This document shows positions 1 to 11,277 of a stretch of DNA of 64,000 nucleotides, piece by piece. The stretch spans positions 4,049,910 to 4,113,909 of the forward strand of contig OZ251225.1 in the NCBI GenBank assembly GCA_965240325.2, written 5' to 3'. The notes beneath the pieces are model-generated. The model did no database searches. It saw only the letters and a list, made by a program, of their open reading frames with translations, and was not told where the DNA came from. Numbering within the stretch: the first letter of the stretch is position 1; each line of letters begins with the position of its first letter. The translations under genes were made by a program, and so were the position numbers. Source of the stretch: Rebecca billardiae RCC1528 (taxonomy: Eukaryota > Haptophyta).

Positions 1-158
1 TACGTCGATCACGACCCGGCGGACGAGCATATATGCTGCCCGCCGGCCCTGATGCCGCCGGCGCAGCCCTGCTGACGGTAGTCACCATGCTACGGCGCCG
101 TATACTCGTATATATAGAGTCCGAGTATATTAATATATAATTAATATACATGCAGTAC

Positions 159-160
<2 letters not shown>

Positions 161-214
<54 letters not shown>
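161..214. repeat. (CA)n microsatellite
   Basis: About 27 uninterrupted CA dinucleotides followed directly by a short TATATA run. Seen directly. Confidence 0.97.
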
Positions 215-220
<6 letters not shown>

Positions 221-1238
221 GCGCGCTCGGCCTGCCTGCCTGCGAGCCTCCATGGATGCGTGCGCGTGGGGCCGGGTTCTGCCACCGTTCATTGCCAACA
301 GCAACTGGGCACGGACCTGCGACGAGGCATGCCGCCTTTCCCCACGCGCCCTTCAGGTTGTCCCGGCTCAGCCGGTCGCTTCGGCGGCCGACGGGCCCTC
401 GGCCGGCTCCCCCTTCCCGGGGACTCGGTGGGGCACCGCCAGGAGTGTCTCGCGGCGGGCGGGCCGAGCGCGCGGGTCGCCAGCTGACCCCGCGACGTTC
501 GATTCGACTGCTCTGCGCTGGCACGTGCACGCGGAGATCAACCACACGCAGCGGGTCCGGGATAGGCACTGGCACCCTCTTTCTCCAGCCGGCCGCCGGC
601 TGCATCGCCTCGGGGGGCGATGCAGCAGGTGGACGCCGCTGCACCCATCTGGCCCTTGGCGCTGGCCTCCTCCGTGCCCCACGCTCCACCCTAGGTGGGG
701 CAGGGGGTGCGGGGTGTGACGCGCCCGGAGGCCAGGTTCCCCAGCATCAAGCACTGCATCTGCAGCAGCCCGCCGGCGGGCCGGGCTGCGACATCGACTA
801 CCACCTCATCTGCTTCATCGCCCAGAGCGCGCTAGGCGGCGCGCTCACTCTCCGAGCCCCTCTTCTGCAGCTGCGCGCCGCTTGGCCGGCGCGCGGCGAC
901 GCGTACTACGACCTCATCCTCATCCAGGCGCCCACACGGGCGCACGGGGGCGACAGCCGCGGCTGCCGCTTGCCGGAGCTGCTCGCCGCTAGGTCGGCGG
1001 GCGGCGACATCGACTACGACCTCACCCTCATCCAAGTGCTCCGGAAGGCGCTCGGCCGCGGCGGCATCTGCCGTCGCCGCCGCGTGCCCCAGGCCGAGGC
1101 GGTGCTCCATCCCGGCCCCGCTCCCGTAGGGGGGCAGGGCTGCGGGTGGCGCACTGTCTGACCTGGACGGAAGGCGCGGACGCATTCTATGTGTCTGTTG
1201 CACTCTGAGCCTGACGCTTGTCGGATGCTGCCACGTCG

Positions 1239-1239
<1 letters not shown>
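215..1239. other. GC-rich stretch, no gene supported; contains a ~109-bp repeat
   Basis: Several frames stay open on both strands, but none gives a recognisable domain. From about 786 to 1110 a module reading roughly GCGACATCGACTACGACCTC recurs near 787, 897 and 1004. One plus-strand frame therefore shows three copies of an Asp/Tyr-rich peptide spaced about 36 residues apart. This looks like a minisatellite rather than a protein domain. Confidence 0.5.

Positions 1240-1325
<86 letters not shown>
1240..1325. repeat. (TA)n microsatellite
   Basis: Roughly 43 TA dinucleotides without interruption. Runs of this kind matter here because the GTGGGG...GGCTAGAC elements elsewhere in the window sit in ATATAT sequence. 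Confidence 0.97.
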
Positions 1326-1332
<7 letters not shown>

Positions 1333-1434
1333 TACAGTGAACAAAAACGGGACGACGAATATCATCGCGTTACCGTACGATTCGAGGAATAATAGCTTAC
1401 GTACAAGCAGCAGCAGCATCCGCCGGTCCGAACC

Positions 1435-2949
1435 TCAGTTGCCGCCGCCGCGCTCGGCGTCGTCGCGCATGAGCACGGCGCTCGATCGCCGGCGCTGAGC
1501 GCCGCCGCCGAGCACCGAGCCGGCGGCGGCGCCGCCCTCCGCGTCCGCGTCCGCGGGCGGCGCGGGCGCGCGCTCCTCCTCCTGCGCGCGCTCCACGTTG
1601 ACCACGTTGCCGAACGAGGCCATCTGCGCGGCCGAGGCCCACATGTTGCGCATCAGCCGCAGCACGCCCTGCGCACAGCAGGGGGAGGGCGGGGCGCCGC
1701 GCGCGGGCGGTGAGCGCGGCGTGCGCGGCGCGTGCGCGGCGGGCGTGGCGCGCGCGCGCGCACCTCGGTCGTGCGCGTGCACTCGCCCCTCGCGCGCGCC
1801 AGCCGCTCCTCGTCCACCGAGGCCGGGTAGATGCACGGGAAGTACGGGCCCTGCAGCTTGTCGCCGTCCTTGAACGAGTGAGAGCCCAGGTCGGAGAAGA
1901 GCGCGCGGCCCTCGCCGCGGTACGGCGCGTCGCCCACGATGACGGTGCCGCCGAGCACGCGGCGCAGCCGCTTGCCCCAGTCCTGCGAGGCGGGCCCGTC
2001 GATCTTGTGGATGGAGCGCGGGTGCCACACGATCAGATCGCCCGCCTTGGGGCGGAACTCGAGCAGCTCGGGGTAGCGCGGCAGGTCGCCCTGCGTGCGG
2101 TCGACGAAGACGACGTCGTCCTCCACCGACTCGTTCTCGTGCGAGCCCTTGAGGTACACGGGCGCGCCGTGGTCGGGCGGCGTGTCGTCGAGCGTCACCC
2201 AGAAGCGCAGCCCGTGCTCGTGCGCCACCGGCCCGTTCTGGTTGTCCTGGTGCCACTTGAACTGCACGCGCGGGGCGGGGGGGCGCGCGGGGCGGGGGGA
2301 GGCGGCGCGCGTGAGGGCGCTGCGCTGCGCTGCGCTGCGTTGCGCTGCGTTGCGCTGCGCTGCGTGCGCGCACCCCCTTGTTCGGGTTGACCATCAGCAG
2401 GTCGGTGGAGAGGCGGATCTCGTCCGTGCCAGACAGCTGCGCGAGCGCGGACGCGAGCGGCGAGTGGTAGTAGAAGTTGGCGTACGCCGAGTTGGTCGAC
2501 CACACGTTGCGCTGGATGTAGTCGTACAGCCCCGACGCCACGCCGGGCGACGCCCACATGTGCGGGTGCTCGATCTGCCAGCTCGTCGCCTGCCGCAGGT
2601 ACTCGAGCCACTCAGCGCTCAGCAGCCCCGGGATGTGCACCACGCCGTCGCGGATCAGCGTCTCGCGCTGCGCGGCGCCGATGCCGTGGAAGGGCTCGGG
2701 CGGCGCGTCGGGCGACGGGCTGCCGGGCACGGCGAGCTCCGGCTCCTGCAGCCCGAAGCCGTACTCGAGCAGGTTGGTCGAGAGCTTCATGCACGCCGGC
2801 GCGCGCGCGGCCGCGCGCGCCGCGCGCCGCGCCGGCGCGAGCGCGCCGCGGCCCGCGGCCGGCGCGGCGGCGCGCGTGGGGGCCATGGCGGCGCTCGGCG
2901 TGGCGGAGAGCACCGTCGCGAGCGCGAGCACGGTCAGCATCGCCCCCAT
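1435..2949 (-). CDS. Phytanoyl-CoA dioxygenase (PhyH) family protein, 3 exons
   Basis: Spliced model: complement of exons 2374-2949, 1764-2261 and 1435-1668. The two introns start GTGCGC and end GCAG, and the joined frame is 436 codons without a stop. The first ~20 residues form a hydrophobic leader, followed by an Ala/Arg-rich stretch that could be a transit peptide, so a plastid or secretory location is inferred. The first splice restores the peptide NPNKG-FKWHQDNQNGP, which carries the HxD iron-binding motif (WHQD). Further on, a stretch with WHPRSIHK and a following KRLRRVL can supply the distal His and the 2-oxoglutarate-binding Arg. The family hydroxylates lipid-like or small-molecule substrates using Fe(II) and 2-oxoglutarate; the substrate here is unknown. 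The C-terminal ~75 residues are low-complexity. Confidence 0.85.
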   Translation of the reverse strand: MGAMLTVLALATVLSATPSAAMAPTRAAAPAAGRGALAPARRAARAAARAPACMKLSTNLLEYGFGLQEPELAVPGSPSPDAPPEPFHGIGAAQRETLIRDGVVHIPGLLSAEWLEYLRQATSWQIEHPHMWASPGVASGLYDYIQRNVWSTNSAYANFYYHSPLASALAQLSGTDEIRLSTDLLMVNPNKGVRARSAAQRSATQRSAAQRPHARRLPPPRAPPRPARAVQVAPGQPERAGGARARAALLGDARRHAARPRRARVPQGLARERVGGGRRRLRRPHAGRPAALPRAARVPPQGGRSDRVAPALHPQDRRARLAGLGQAAAPRARRHRHRGRRAVPRRGPRALLRPGLSLVQGRRQAAGPVLPVHLPGLGGRGAAGAREGRVHAHDRGARARATPAAHAPRTPRSPPARGAPPSPCCAQGVLRLMRNMWASAAQMASFGNVVNVERAQEEERAPAPPADADAEGGAAAGSVLGGGAQRRRSSAVLMRDDAERGGGN

Positions 2950-3524
2950 CCCGCCGCGTGTGCGCGTGGCTTGCGCGCGGCCGCGAATCTGTCGGTGGCC
3001 GCCCTCGTCCCGTCCGGGTGCCGCACCAGAGCACCCCTTTGCTTTGGGCGAAATTAACGTCGACCCAAAATCTCATCAATTAGTCGCCGAAGCGTGACGG
3101 GAACTTTGAGGGATCGCGCGGCTTTCATGCAAAACGTTCCGAATAGTCGGCAGGCGCGCGCGGGCAAAGATTCTCATCAAGATCCGCATGATTCCCCTGC
3201 CGCACTGGAGTGTAATACAGCATGATTATGAGCAGAAAAACGGGCGGCGTATGTAGTTCGCCGTCTGATGCGGGTCACTCGATGTGACCGACCGCGCGCG
3301 GCCCCGTGACCCGACCGCGCGGGTCACAGAGCAAGGCTGCGCCCCGCAGGCGAAGGAACAAGCTATACACTCCTCTCGTAGCATTCATGCACATGTGTCA
3401 TGCGCGTCGTCAATGTCAATACTGTCAGACACTCCCACCCGCGCCGGCGCGGCACAGCGCACGCCCCGTAAGCGTCGGACGCGGCGCCGTCCCGCCCGCC
3501 GGCGCGGGCCGCCACCGTGCGCGC
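2950..3524. other. Intergenic, no gene seen
   Basis: Lies between the PhyH start and the stop of the first FCP gene, both on the minus strand. It should hold the PhyH promoter and the FCP 3' UTR and polyadenylation signals. Around 3110-3260 it is less GC-rich than the surrounding coding DNA. No repeat or RNA gene was recognised. Confidence 0.5.
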
Positions 3525-4142
3525 TTAGTTGAACGGCACCGGCGAGCCGAGGAGCGAGTTGATGATGTACGGGTTGCCGTCGAGCTTCTCGTGCACCATC
3601 AGCGCGAGGATGCCCATCTGCGCCGCGCGGCCGTTGTTCAGCTCGATCGCGCGCTTCTGCAGCTTGGTCTCCTCGTCGAACGAGTCCCAGCCAAAGTCGA
3701 GCGCGCCGTTGCGGAAGTCACCGACGAACTCGCCGTCGCCGAGGTCCTTCATGACGGCGAGCTCGAGGAAGCCGACGAACGCGAAGATCTGCGCGAGGCC
3801 CGCCGCCGGCACGACCGAGAGCGCCGCCAGGCCGTTGGGCACGTCAGCGAACGGCAGGCCGTACGCGAGCTCGCCCGGGAGGCGGATGCCGGCCGACGTC
3901 ACGACGTGGCCGAGCACGGCGAGCATGCAGATGCGGCCGTGCTTGATCTCGACGAAGCGGAGGCGGTCGAAGCGCTCCTGGTCCGCGCCGTCGAGGAGGT
4001 TGAGCGGGTCGATGAAGCCGAGGGGCGGCTGCGCGCCGAGCTCCGACTCGAAGCCCATCGACACCGCCGCGCGCGACGCCGAGGGCGCGCGCATGGCCGG
4101 GCCGTTGAAGGCGAGGGCGGACACGAGGATCTGGGCGAACAT
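3525..4142 (-). CDS. Fucoxanthin-chlorophyll a/c-binding (FCP/LHC) protein 1
   Basis: 205 aa, starting at MFAQILVSALAF; the in-frame extension upstream is low-complexity and was not used. It is a light-harvesting antenna protein of the thylakoid membrane. Helix 1 carries the chlorophyll-ligand motif EIKHGR (FVEIKHGRICMLAVLGH). Helix 3 carries ELNNGR (KRAIELNNGRAAQMGILAL). The middle segment has the usual FADVPNGLAAL and a hydrophobic helix around LAQIFAFVGFLEL. The N-terminus, with ALAF before an Ala/Ser/Arg-rich stretch, fits the bipartite signal plus transit peptide (ASAFAP-like cleavage) of secondary plastids. No intron is needed. A paralogue lies 1.6 kb away in the same orientation. Confidence 0.95.
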   Translation of the reverse strand: MFAQILVSALAFNGPAMRAPSASRAAVSMGFESELGAQPPLGFIDPLNLLDGADQERFDRLRFVEIKHGRICMLAVLGHVVTSAGIRLPGELAYGLPFADVPNGLAALSVVPAAGLAQIFAFVGFLELAVMKDLGDGEFVGDFRNGALDFGWDSFDEETKLQKRAIELNNGRAAQMGILALMVHEKLDGNPYIINSLLGSPVPFN

Positions 4143-5701
4143 GACTACTGTGGAGCGCCGGGGGGCGAGGCGGGCGCCGCGGCGGTCAGCGCGGCGGCGC
4201 GGCGCGCGTCGGAGCGGGCGGCGCGCGGGGCGGGCGCGGCGGCGGCACGCACCGAGAGGGGTTTGGATGCTCGTGCGACGGATCGGTCCGAGGCCCAAAT
4301 TGACGGCCTTAAATTTCACGCGGCGCCAATTTGCCGATGCGCGAGTCCGGGCGTGGACGTAACCCGCAAGACCGAGCGTCCGGGGCGGCGCGAGGCGGTG
4401 CCTCCGCCGCAGCGCGATGCGCGCCCGCGCCCGGCCGCCGGCCCTCTCTGCCGGCGCTGCTCGCGGGCGGACGCCGCCGTGGGCGCGCCGCCCCGGACCA
4501 GCGCGGCCGCACTGTGCAAGCGCGGGGCCGTACGCGCGCGCGCGCCGTGTTGCAGCGCGCCGACGGGTCGAGCCGTCGTCGCGTGCGACGGTGTGCGGCA
4601 GCGGCACCCATCGCCTTTGCCTCCCACCGCCGAGCGCTGCGGCGGTGGTCGTGTGCCCCAGGTGACGCCCGCGTTGCCCCGGAGCCGCGCGGCGCCGGCG
4701 GCGGGAGACGCGGGGTTCAAGCAGCCAGCCAGCTCCTCCGCATCCGATCTCAGCGGCACGGCTCGAGCGTGGCCCGATACTCGGAGCAGACCGCGGCGGG
4801 CCGCGCTCGGTCCGCGTCGTGCACGTGTCGGGAGTGCCACGCCGCAGCCGTTGGGCGCGGGGCGCAGGCGCCGCTGCTCCCGTCCCGGAGCGGGGCCGCC
4901 CGCGTGCGCCGCAAGGTGGCAGCACACGGCATCATGGTCGCCTCGCGAGCCGCAGGCCGCCCCAGCCCCGCCGCCCCGCGTGGCTGGGCTCGCCGGGCCG
5001 GCCGTGCGGCCCGGCCATCGCGACTGTGCGCATGCCGCCGCCTCCCGGAGACCCTGCAGCGGCCCGGTGCGCCGATAGGCGGCGAGATCCCGGCGGACGT
5101 GGGCCGGCGCGCGCGGGCAGGAAGAGCGCATCCGCGGCCCGCACGGCGCGCGCCCTTGCCGGGCCGTGTGGTCACCACTCGACTCTGCACTGCTCGGCCG
5201 GAGTGGCCGGGACCGCTGACCCGCGGGGCCACGGGCGCGGCACACGGCCGCGCACTGGCCGACCCGGGGCACCCTCGCCGCGGAATCATCTGATCTGGTA
5301 TGAGGATCATCATCATCGTCGTCCGCCCGAGCACTACTTGGGTCCGTCACTCACGGTGCCTGGGGCTCGAAGGCCGCAAGTGCGCTCCGACGCGCGGCGG
5401 TCCGCCGGTGGCGGGTGGGGTGCTGCAGACTCAGACTCAGAGAGTCTAGAATGAGGCTGCTGAGGGTGAGGGAGGCTTTGCAGCAGCGGCAGACGGGCCA
5501 TGGACGGCCAGCGCGGGCCGACCAGCCGACATTGTCGCCCCCGAGCGATCGGCTCGACTCTCTAGATGGGTCGTATCAGTGGATTCAAACAACGACAGGG
5601 TCGACCGGCGCCGTCACGATTCAGTACTACCAGACTCGATCGTCGCTACCCCATCAAATGCACGCATGAGCGGCCGACCGTTGCGGCAGCAGGCTGGACG
5701 C
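4143..5701. other. Intergenic between the two FCP genes, no gene seen
   Basis: 1.56 kb of GC-rich sequence. Long open frames occur on both strands, but none has recognisable domains or conserved-looking sequence. It probably contains the upstream region of FCP 1 and the 3' region of FCP 2. Confidence 0.5.
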
Positions 5702-6286
5702 TTAGTTGTAGAGGAAGGGGAGGCCCGTGAGCAGGTTGTTGAGGCCGTCGAAGCCCGGCTGCACGAAGTTCTGCGAGTCGTGGCGGAGCAGCTCGAGGAT
5801 CGCGAGCATCGCGAGGCGGCCGTGCTGCAGCTCCTGCAGCGAGCGCTTCTCGAGCTCCGCCGCGTCCAGGTCCGGGATGCCAACCTCCTCGAACTTGAGG
5901 AAGCCGTACACGTCGACCGCGCCGACGAGGAAGAAGATCTGCGCCCAGCCGAGCGACGGGACCACGTCGATCGCCGCCACGCCGTTCGGGATGTCCGCGA
6001 ACTTAAGGCCCGGCGCGATCTCGCCCGGGAAGCGGTACACCTCCTGCACGACGTAGCCCACCACGGCGAGCTGCGCGACGCGGCCGTGCTTGAGCTCGCA
6101 CGTGCGGTACTGCTCGAAGGTCGCCTCGTCGATGTTCCGCGTCAGGTCCGCCGGGTCCCAGAACCCCGTCGGCTGGATCACACCCAGCTCCTTCGACGCA
6201 TCGAACATCTGCACGCGCGACGACGCCGGGCGCATGAGCGCCGGGCCGTTGAAGGCGAGGGCCGAGACGAGGAGCTGCGCGAACAT
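5702..6286 (-). CDS. Fucoxanthin-chlorophyll a/c-binding (FCP/LHC) protein 2
   Basis: 194 aa, uninterrupted, starting MFAQLLVSALAFNGPAL, almost the same leader as FCP 1. The chlorophyll-ligand motifs are ELKHGR in helix 1 (CELKHGRVAQLAVVGYVV) and ELQHGR in helix 3 (SLQELQHGRLAMLAILELL), with FADIPNGVAAI and the second hydrophobic helix between them. Length and motif order match the FCP family. The mature parts of FCP 1 and FCP 2 differ at many positions, so this is an old gene pair rather than a very recent duplication. The leader is probably bipartite for import into a secondary plastid. Confidence 0.95.
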   Translation of the reverse strand: MFAQLLVSALAFNGPALMRPASSRVQMFDASKELGVIQPTGFWDPADLTRNIDEATFEQYRTCELKHGRVAQLAVVGYVVQEVYRFPGEIAPGLKFADIPNGVAAIDVVPSLGWAQIFFLVGAVDVYGFLKFEEVGIPDLDAAELEKRSLQELQHGRLAMLAILELLRHDSQNFVQPGFDGLNNLLTGLPFLYN

Positions 6287-9188
6287 GGCTACGACGGTGT
6301 CTGCGCGGCGCCGAGCGTCGCGCGGGGCGCGGCCCGATCAGCGGCGGCGCGGCGGGCGCGCCGAGCGCGCGGCGGCGGCGGCGACAAGGTCGTGGCGGTC
6401 GGCGAGCGAGCGCGCACCCTTTGTGCGATGCGGCCGATACTCGCGATGCGTGCGCGCCCCTTGCGGCGGCGGCGGCGATCCGGAACCAAGCCGCAATTAA
6501 GATTTACGCGCGCGCTCCCGCGAGCCGGATCGAGACTCGGAGAGCGCGATGAAACGGCGCAGAGCTACCCGGCGGATTACCCGCGCCGAAAGGGCGAGAA
6601 AGGGAGCCGCGTCCGGTGCCGTCGCGTCGGGCCGCGCCGTCACGTCCATTCAAGGAGCGCGTGCGCGGCCCACGAGCTTGCGGGTGCCCCCGAGCTGCGG
6701 GTGCCCGTGGGCACTCTGCGCACGGCAGAGGCGGCACGCGGCGTAGAGTGGCCCGCGTCGCACGCCCCTTGGCAGGTGTTGGCCCGACTGTCAATGCTGG
6801 GAGGCGCTGGGCCCGAGGAGGCAACCTCGGGTTGGGCCCGGGTGACCGGCGTGGGCAAGCGCCGCGCGACTGCGACCGTGGCGCTCGCCGTCCACCGCGG
6901 GGATTGCAGTACGGATGGAGCAGCAGTCGTCGTAGTGGCGGCATGTCACTCCCAATACGGTCACCGGCGCCAACGGCGCGCCACAGCGGCCGGCTGTGGC
7001 CTTGGAGCCGGACCCCTTCCGTGTACGTAGTACGAGTAGGCAGCACTCTTTGCTGCGAGTGACGTCCTCGCAGCGCTGAGGTCCACTGTCTGGTGCTGCC
7101 CAGCAGGCGGGGCGGCCGCCCGGGCCGGCCGTCGGCGCACACGCTGTGTCGAGGCCAGTGCGGGCTACCACTCCGGGCGGCGGAGTCGGCTCGCGAGCTG
7201 TGTGTGTGGCGGCGGTGGGCCGACGGGCGCGGGGCGGACCGGGCCGGTGCCACAAAGGCCGGCCAGGCTGGTCGGTCAGCTGCTCGAAGACGGCCAGCGG
7301 GCCTACAGCGCCAGCGGGCCACCGGCACTGGGGCCGCCTCTGGACGCCCGCGGTCCCCGTCCGGCGGACGGACGGTCCCAGACCGGCGGTTGGCAGGCGC
7401 CCCATGAGTGAGGCGGTAGTCGCCACGGCAGTATACTGTAGTATGTATCTGGCGGCTCACCAGGCAACGCTTAGAACTCATGCGGCTGCTGCTGCACTGA
7501 TCTAGCTCGTCAAGTGATGACACTGCGAGTACGATCTGCATGCACGACGACCGCCGTGGACTGCACGACAGAGCGACGCAGCAGACCGGGCGCGGTCTGG
7601 ATGATCGTCATCGAGCGGTGGCGGTCCCCGGCGAATCCGCCTCGCCGCTCGCGGCGGCGTGCCTGCTGTCTCAGCGGCCAGGCACCAGGCCCACTTGGAT
7701 CTCCGCCGGGACTTCTGACGTACCGACGTACCGGGTCGGCAGGCGCACGGGCCGCAGGCGCCATCCGCGCGTGCTGCTTGGCAGCGTGAGCGTGCAGCCT
7801 GGAGGAGCTGCTGCTCGTCCTCGGGCGCTACTCTATCTACTGACGGCTGAGGCCGAGCCGCTCGCAATCGCATCACTGGCGAGTTGTATCTCTACTGCCG
7901 TCACTGTGACCGTGCTCCGCAGCACAGCTGCCCGGCCCCGGCACGCAAATCCGATTCCGGCCGGGTGCCAGAGTCACACGGCTGATGCACGTCCGCCCGA
8001 GCAGCGGCCGTTCCGCGCCCCGCCGGCGCCCCGCGCCCGCCGCCGACCGCGCCGGGCGACCGGGCGGCGGGCCGGCCCCGGCGGGCCCGCCCCACCATCA
8101 TTCGGATGATCGAATTATTCAGCGCATCGATCATGCAGACGGAATTTATAATATCACTACGTCGCGCCTGCGGCTGATCGAGACTAGTCGTTATATAGCT
8201 GATGAATATAATATATATATATATAATTCATATTTAATTAATACTATATTTTAATGCGGCACTGTGATGATCATGATGATGATGATGCAATTTGAATTTA
8301 TTATAATATATATTGGATTGACCGGTCGTGGCACGTTGGCCCAATCACGCAATCGGGCCAGAGTCACGCGATTCATATTTCAGTCATACTCGGTTAGATA
8401 TATTCATTAGTATAATAATAACTAGATTAATCATCGCCATCGGTCTCGGACTGAAATGGACGAATAAATAATTTAATTTAATAATGATGATGGATCGGTC
8501 CCCTTGTGATCTGGGCGCGGGCCGCGGCATGAATCGATCGACGCGCGCCGTACGGCCGCAGCACATGACACATCACGCGCATCATCATATCATGATGACG
8601 CAGCATCACTGTTCTAAAGACGATGCGGCGATGCTGGTGCGCCACTGAGCCTGAGGCTCAGTGATTGATGAGGCTCAGTGACTCTCTGTCAGTCAACGTC
8701 ACGACTGCGCCCGCACAAAGATCTGCATTCGAAGATCCGGCATCTGCCCGCCGCTGCGAGCGTGCCACCGGGGGACAAGCGGCAGGGCGGCGCCGTCCGG
8801 CGAGCGAGACGTCCCCAATGACCAGGCCTCGCCTTGGCCCCGTCACGGCCAACCCGCCCGAAGACCGACGCGCTGCCAGCTCGCGCGGCCGGCCGGCCGG
8901 CCGGCCGCGCCGCGCCCAGCTCGTGCGCCGCCATCGACGCGGCGCGCTCAGCCAGCCGCACCAGGCGGAGCGCGGGCGCGCCGGCGCCAGCGGGCACGCC
9001 GAGGCGCGGCGTCGCTTCCACTGACTCGAGCGGCCGCAGCGCACCGCGCGCGCGCCGCTCGCCCGCGCCCAGAGCCGCTCGAGCCGCCAGGCTTGGTGCG
9101 CCGCAGCGTGATGGCCGCCGCCGTGCCCTCGCCCGCGCGAGGCGCGGCGGCCATCGCGCCCGAGGACGGGCGCCCTGCGGCCCGCGGC
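6287..9188. other. Long intergenic region, no gene supported
   Basis: 2.9 kb. The first ~1.8 kb is GC-rich with chance open frames on both strands. An AT-rich island with several TATATA and ATTAAT runs lies at about 8100-8490, with a GATGATGATGATGATG run near 8272. At 8643-8663 there is a short perfect hairpin (CACTGAGCC / GGCTCAGTG), and its right arm recurs just downstream. No domain or structural RNA was recognised. Confidence 0.45.
8643..8663. repeat. Small perfect inverted repeat (hairpin)
   Basis: CACTGAGCC-TGA-GGCTCAGTG: a 9-bp stem with a 3-nt loop. GAGGCTCAGTGA occurs again about 20 bp downstream. No function inferred. Confidence 0.7.
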
Positions 9189-9665
9189 CTAGATGGCCTT
9201 ACCCGACGCGGTGTACGCCTTGGTCCACAAGCGCTCGACCGCGGCGTCGCCCTCGCCGTTCGCCCGCACAAACCCCGAGAGCGCGATGGTCGTGCAGTCG
9301 CCCGTGAACACGCCGTTGGCGTCTGCGCGCACGCGCGCGCGCGGCGGCGGCGCGGCCGCGGAGCGTCGGCACGGCTGGCGTCCAGGCGGGCGGCGTGGGC
9401 GCGCGCGCGCGCGCGCGCGCTGGAGGGGGCGCGGCTCACGCACCGACGTGGCCGATGTTGAGCTGCACGCTTGCCCGGTCCTTTGCGTGGATGAGCCGGT
9501 TGGTCGCCGAGCTGCGCGGCGCGCGGCCGAGGGGGCAGGCGCACGTGAGCGGCCGGCGGGCGGGCTGGCAAGGTGGCGATCGACGCGCCCGCGCCGAGCG
9601 AGACGCGCCGCGCACCACTTGCGCGGGATGTACAGGTCGACGTTCTGCCCCTCGTTGTTGATCAT
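9189..9665 (-). CDS. RPS21: 40S ribosomal protein eS21, 3 exons
   Basis: Spliced model: complement of exons 9616-9665, 9444-9511 and 9322-9189, giving 83 aa, the length usual for eS21. Exon 1 encodes [16 protein letters not shown]. Exon 2 encodes [19 protein letters not shown]. Exon 3 encodes [19 protein letters not shown] and the C-terminus, ending in an Ala-Ile. The Cys codon of the conserved PRKCSATNR motif and the Asp at GHVD are each rebuilt across a splice, which strongly supports both junctions (introns GTGCGCGG...GCAG and GTGCGTGA...GCAG). The protein is part of the small ribosomal subunit. The upstream neighbour is on the same strand with ~380 bp between. Confidence 0.93.
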   Translation of the reverse strand: MINNEGQNVDLYIPRKWCAARLARRGRVDRHLASPPAGRSRAPAPSAARRAARRPTGSSTQRTGQACSSTSATSVREPRPLQRARARARPRRPPGRQPCRRSAAAPPPRARVRADANGVFTGDCTTIALSGFVRANGEGDAAVERLWTKAYTASGKAI

Positions 9666-10048
9666 GGCGCCCTCGCGAGTCCCGCTGGCTGCGTGGTACG
9701 TCGATCGGGCCGGACCGCCGGCGGCACGCCCGGACAGGCCGTTCGACCAGCGATGGCGGACGACGTTACTATCGTAACTGCTGATTATAACTTGGGTTGA
9801 TGGCACTAACTACTTACAGCATCGCCGCGCTTGGGAGTTTGCCCAGCGTTGGGGCAGACTCGGCGCAGCGCGGGGGCGATCTCGACGCGGGGGCAACGTC
9901 CAGGCAGCATCGCGACCGCTCCCGACCAGAAGCCCAGGCTGGGCAGCAGCCGCGCCCTCGGACAGTGACACGGCCCGGTCAGCCGCCAGCGGCAACATGC
10001 CGGAGCCCCCGGGACACCGCGCCGCGCCGGCAAGACGTGCCGGCGGCC
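9666..10048. other. Intergenic, probable eS21 promoter region
   Basis: Lies between the eS21 start and the stop of the next minus-strand gene. It contains a less GC-rich patch at about 9760-9830. No specific element was identified. Confidence 0.4.
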
Positions 10049-11277
10049 TCAGCCGTCCGCCTTGAGCCGGCTGGCGCGCTCAATGGCGTCGGCCTCGCGC
10101 AGCAGCGGCCCGTACTTCTTGCGCATGTCGCTGTCCACCGCGCCGCCCTTGGTGAGCAGCCCTTTGAGCTCGACGAGGCACGCCTGCGCCCAGCAGCAGT
10201 GCACAGCGCAGAGGGCGCGCGCGCGCGCACGGCTCAGCGCGCGCGCGAGGGCGCGAGCGCGCGGCGCGGCTGGGCGCGCGCGCGCACCCGCGCGTCGATC
10301 TCGGGCAGCGGCGCGGGCGCCGAGGGCAGCGCGCTCGGCGTGCACGGCTTGGGCGGCAGGTGCGCCGCCTTGTGCGTCGCCCAGTCCTCCGAGCCCATCA
10401 CGCCGCACACAAACGCGCCCGCGCCCTCCACGCAGTCCACGTCGAGCGAGCCGGCGTGCACGCGGCAGAAGTGCAGCACGCGCGGCACGATGGAGTGGCG
10501 CTTGAGCAGGTCCGTCACGCGCGCCTCGTCCAGCGCGTCCAGCTGCTTCACCATCGACGCGAGGTACAGAGGCACGGCGCTCTCCTGCGTGCGGTTCAGC
10601 TCGAGCGAGCCGACCGCGCACGCGCTCGCGGCGTCGAGCACCTCGGCCGCGTGCTCGAGCAGCTCGGGCATGTCGATGGTCTGCAGCGGCTCGACGTGCT
10701 CGAACGCGCACTGCCACGCGCGGCGGCGCGGTTCAAAACGGCCGCTCAGCGCGCGCGCGCGCGCGCGCGAGCGGCGGGCGCGCGGCGCGAGCGGCGCGCG
10801 CGCGCGCGCTCCGCGCCGCACCTTGAGCAGCACGGAGAGCGACTGCTCGAAGACGAGGCAGCGCGCCCCGAGCGCCTTGGCGTCCATGCCCGCGCGCGAG
10901 GCCACCGCCGCCGTCGAGCTCTCGCCGTCGCCGCTCGCGTCCGCGCTGGCGAGCGCGCGCTGCGCCGCCTTGTACTCGTGCATCAGCCTGAGGCAGAGGT
11001 TGAGCTTGCCCTCCTCGAGCAGGAAGCGGACGGTGAGCTCCTCGCCCTCCCACAGCGTCGTCGCCGAGTCCTGCTCGCGCGGCAGCCGGTGCTCCATCAT
11101 CGCGATGTTGGAGATGTGCAGCAGCGAGTCGACCATCGCGAGCCACTCCTTGCTGTGCGCGCGGTGCGAGTCGAGCTTGCGCACGTGCTTGCGCAGGTCG
11201 ACCGCGAGCTTGCGCGAGAGGTCGTCGAGGGACGAGCCGTCGGCGCTCGCCTCGTACTGCGGCTTGCGGCTGAACAT
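10049..11277 (-). CDS. Unrecognised 337-aa conserved-looking protein, 3 exons
   Basis: Spliced model: complement of exons 10822-11277, 10288-10710 and 10049-10183. Intron donors are GTGCGG and GTGCGC, acceptors are CAG, and the joined frame is 338 codons. The protein starts MFSRKPQYEAS and looks soluble and mainly helical, with amphipathic stretches such as KLAVDLRKHVRKLDSHRAHS and EELTVRFLLEEGKLNLCLRL. It ends with a charged segment (MRKKYGPLLREADAIERASR). I see no catalytic motif, signal peptide or membrane segment and do not assign a function; a helical-repeat or scaffold role is only a guess. It is divergent from the NUMOD3 gene, and the ~200 bp between them may be a shared promoter. Confidence 0.75.

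Noticed and set aside
3306-5078. 590-codon open frame on the plus strand across the first FCP gene
   Set aside because: It is the antisense shadow of FCP 1 joined to GC-rich intergenic sequence. The translation is Arg/Glu-rich without domains.
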